A DNA stretch of 64,000 bases. It comes from Terriglobia bacterium. GTDB taxonomy: Bacteria; Acidobacteriota; Terriglobia; Acidiferrales; UBA7541. Shown here piece by piece: positions 63,764-64,000 of the stretch. The position numbers and the translations under genes were made by a program. The notes under the pieces are model-generated. The model was given only the letters and a program-made list of their open reading frames with translations. It searched no databases and was not told the origin of the DNA. The stretch lies in NCBI GenBank assembly GCA_020072765.1, contig JAIQGD010000007.1, positions 1 through 64,000 of the forward strand, in the 5' to 3' direction. Each line of letters opens with the position of its first letter. Positions within the stretch are counted from its first letter, which is position 1.

Positions 63764-64000
63764 AGTTCTACACCCCAGAAATCCAGATTGGCTCCAACCA
63801 GTTCCACTCCCAAATCCCAGCCGTCCGGCCGTTGGGTTCCTTTCCAGACGACAATTCCCTGGGCCGCCTGGCGCGTCGAGAGATTGATCAGCCGGAGTCG
63901 TTGCTGTGCGTTGATTTCCTTGGGACTTACCAGCAGACAGCCGTAATTGTTGACCACCCGCGTGTGGCCCGGAGCCAAGCCCAGCGCTCCGGCGCTCTCA
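63760..64000 (-). CDS. PilZ-domain-like protein, 5' end beyond the window
   Basis: 80 residues up to the stop are visible; the frame is open to the window edge, so the start lies outside. TRVVNNYGCLLVSPKEINAQ, then LRLINLSTRQAAQGIVVWKG and WDLGVELVGANLDFWGVEL are the second half of a PilZ-type barrel, including the GVELxxxNLDFWG ending. The RxxxR motif would lie just outside the window. It overlaps the downstream PilZ gene by four bases. Confidence 0.7.
   Translation of the reverse strand, partial: ESAGALGLAPGHTRVVNNYGCLLVSPKEINAQQRLRLINLSTRQAAQGIVVWKGTQRPDGWDLGVELVGANLDFWGVEL

Overview
The window is a G+C-rich, densely coded bacterial chromosome segment with no rRNA or tRNA gene, no complete insertion sequence and no phage or plasmid genes. 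The best guess is an Acidobacteriota chromosome, probably Terriglobia-like. Reasons are the mix of LPS-core/lipid A, Mla and BamD genes (a Gram-negative outer membrane), the rsmB-PASTA-rpe-bamD and valS-birA-coaX-rlmD-comEC runs, very large acyl-CoA dehydratase activase genes, PilZ proteins, and several short palindromic intergenic repeat families (TGTAGCG..., GGATGCTGAAAA..., TCATTCCGAG..., CTCCGTG...CTCTGTGG). The placement is inference; no marker gene was searched.

Layout. 1-2.97 kb: the 3' part of a VOC dioxygenase, a small PPOX-fold oxidoreductase and a MetE C-domain-like methyltransferase. 3.4-8.9 kb: a 2-hydroxyacyl-CoA-dehydratase-like protein (apparently frameshifted near its start) and its giant ATP-dependent activase. 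8.9-14 kb: an N-terminally truncated Fe-S type Rrf2 regulator, a hemerythrin-like protein, a PilZ protein, an XRE regulator, unknown membrane proteins, and a small secreted peptide with four DVPNPGPH repeats followed by a clear intrinsic terminator. 14-26.5 kb: a glycine-zipper protein, an XRE regulator, ispG, an LplT-Aas fusion, mlaEFD on the minus strand, then aroC, def and fmt. 26.8-34.2 kb: a lone cytochrome c of lower G+C, then rsmB, a PASTA protein, rpe, bamD and a receiver-domain protein with a long disordered tail.

34.3-47.7 kb: a tannase/feruloyl-esterase family protein, a GT-C-like membrane protein, then valS, birA, coaX, an unknown, rlmD, comEC and a small conserved protein. 47.7-53.3 kb (minus): an overlapping LPS inner-core/lipid A operon, waaA-lpxK-rfaE1-rfaE2-GT9-methyltransferase. 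53.5-58.1 kb (minus): a Tat-signal protein, then two tandem flavoprotein + cytochrome c modules of the vanillyl-alcohol-oxidase / p-cresol methylhydroxylase type, with four-base overlaps within each module. 58.3-63.2 kb: three secreted proteins, including an S55-type peptidase and a beta-propeller protein. 63.3-64 kb: two overlapping PilZ genes, the second cut by the window edge.

Functionally most of the segment is envelope biogenesis (Mla lipid transport, BAM, LPS core, Aas phospholipid repair) and core translation or cofactor genes. The accessory parts are redox systems: the ATP-driven dehydratase/activase pair, the Rrf2/hemerythrin pair, and the doubled flavocytochrome cluster. The last is the strongest candidate for something new: its second flavoprotein has lost the residue expected to tether FAD, about 45 residues around it, and an active-site Asp, while keeping the FAD-binding half and its own cytochrome partner.
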